Source of the DNA: Clostridiales bacterium | GTDB lineage: Bacteria > Bacillota > Clostridia > Lachnospirales > Lachnospiraceae | Direction: 5' to 3' | NCBI GenBank assembly: GCA_019418195.1 | Contig: DYCJ01000085.1 | Coordinates: 1 to 5,317, forward strand | Length of the DNA stretch: 5,317 nt | In this document: one piece after another, positions 5,291 through 5,317 of the stretch | How the letters are laid out: every line of letters starts with the position of its first letter | How positions within the stretch are numbered: position 1 is the first letter of the stretch | Notes under the pieces: generated by a model | What the model was told of the DNA's origin: nothing | The model's input: the letters and a program-made list of their open reading frames with translations, nothing else | Databases searched by the model: none | Translations under genes and position numbers: made by a program

Positions 5291-5317
5291 CTGTCTCTTA
5301 TACACATCTGACGCTGC
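5291..5317 (+). other. Untrimmed Tn5/Nextera sequencing adapter
   Basis: CTGTCTCTTATACACATCT (5291-5309) is the exact 19-bp Tn5 mosaic end, and GACGCTGC (5310-5317) continues exactly as the Nextera adapter does. It begins in the middle of the GH31 gene, at a codon boundary by chance. This is library-preparation sequence, not a genomic transposon. Confidence 0.97.

Noticed and set aside
5291..5309. Genomic Tn5-like transposon end
   Set aside because: The mosaic end is an engineered hyperactive sequence, and here it is followed by the Nextera adapter at the very end of the contig.

Overview
The window is a contig end from a low-to-moderate GC, endospore-forming Firmicute. A Clostridia or Lachnospiraceae-like gut bacterium is the most likely source. 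The evidence is two spoVA sporulation genes, AGGAGG-type ribosome binding sites, and two cytoplasmic glycosidases of the kind common in gut Clostridia. The taxonomic placement is inference from gene content; no marker gene is present. The last 27 bases (5291-5317) are not genomic: they read as the Tn5/Nextera mosaic end plus adapter, so the right-hand gene ends artificially.

Layout, left to right: (1) 1-721, minus strand, the first 240 codons of spoVAD, cut by the left edge and carrying an unusual 15-nt tandem-repeat insertion; (2) 722-811, a spoVAD leader with a sigma-G-like promoter and a perfect 11-bp inverted repeat reaching the start codon; (3) 812-1864, minus strand, a class II Fic-family protein with a C-terminal winged helix; (4) 1865-2036, a divergent control region with a sigma-A-type promoter for fic, framed by a perfect 9-bp inverted repeat, and a sigma-G-type promoter for spoVAC; (5) 2037-2498, plus strand, complete spoVAC; (6) 2499-2545, a short convergent gap with a hairpin that contains the next gene's stop codon; (7) 2546-4390, minus strand, a complete GH2 glycosidase; (8) 4391-4708, a 318-bp divergent control region; (9) 4709-5290, plus strand, the N-terminal 194 codons of a GH31 alpha-glucosidase-like enzyme.

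How the parts relate: SpoVAC and SpoVAD belong to one machine that moves dipicolinic acid into the forespore and releases it at germination. They normally lie head to tail in one operon. Here they are on opposite strands with a fic gene between them, and each has its own sigma-G-like promoter. This is the most unusual feature of the window. The fic gene is visibly AT-richer than its neighbours, has its own vegetative-type promoter with a built-in operator-like palindrome, and has no visible terminator before spoVAD. The inverted repeat over the spoVAD start could keep fic read-through RNA from being translated as SpoVAD, while RNA from the sigma-G promoter would lack most of the upstream arm. 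This is a hypothesis. The GH2 and GH31 genes form a second, unrelated divergent pair, probably for scavenging oligosaccharides; their substrates cannot be read from the sequence.
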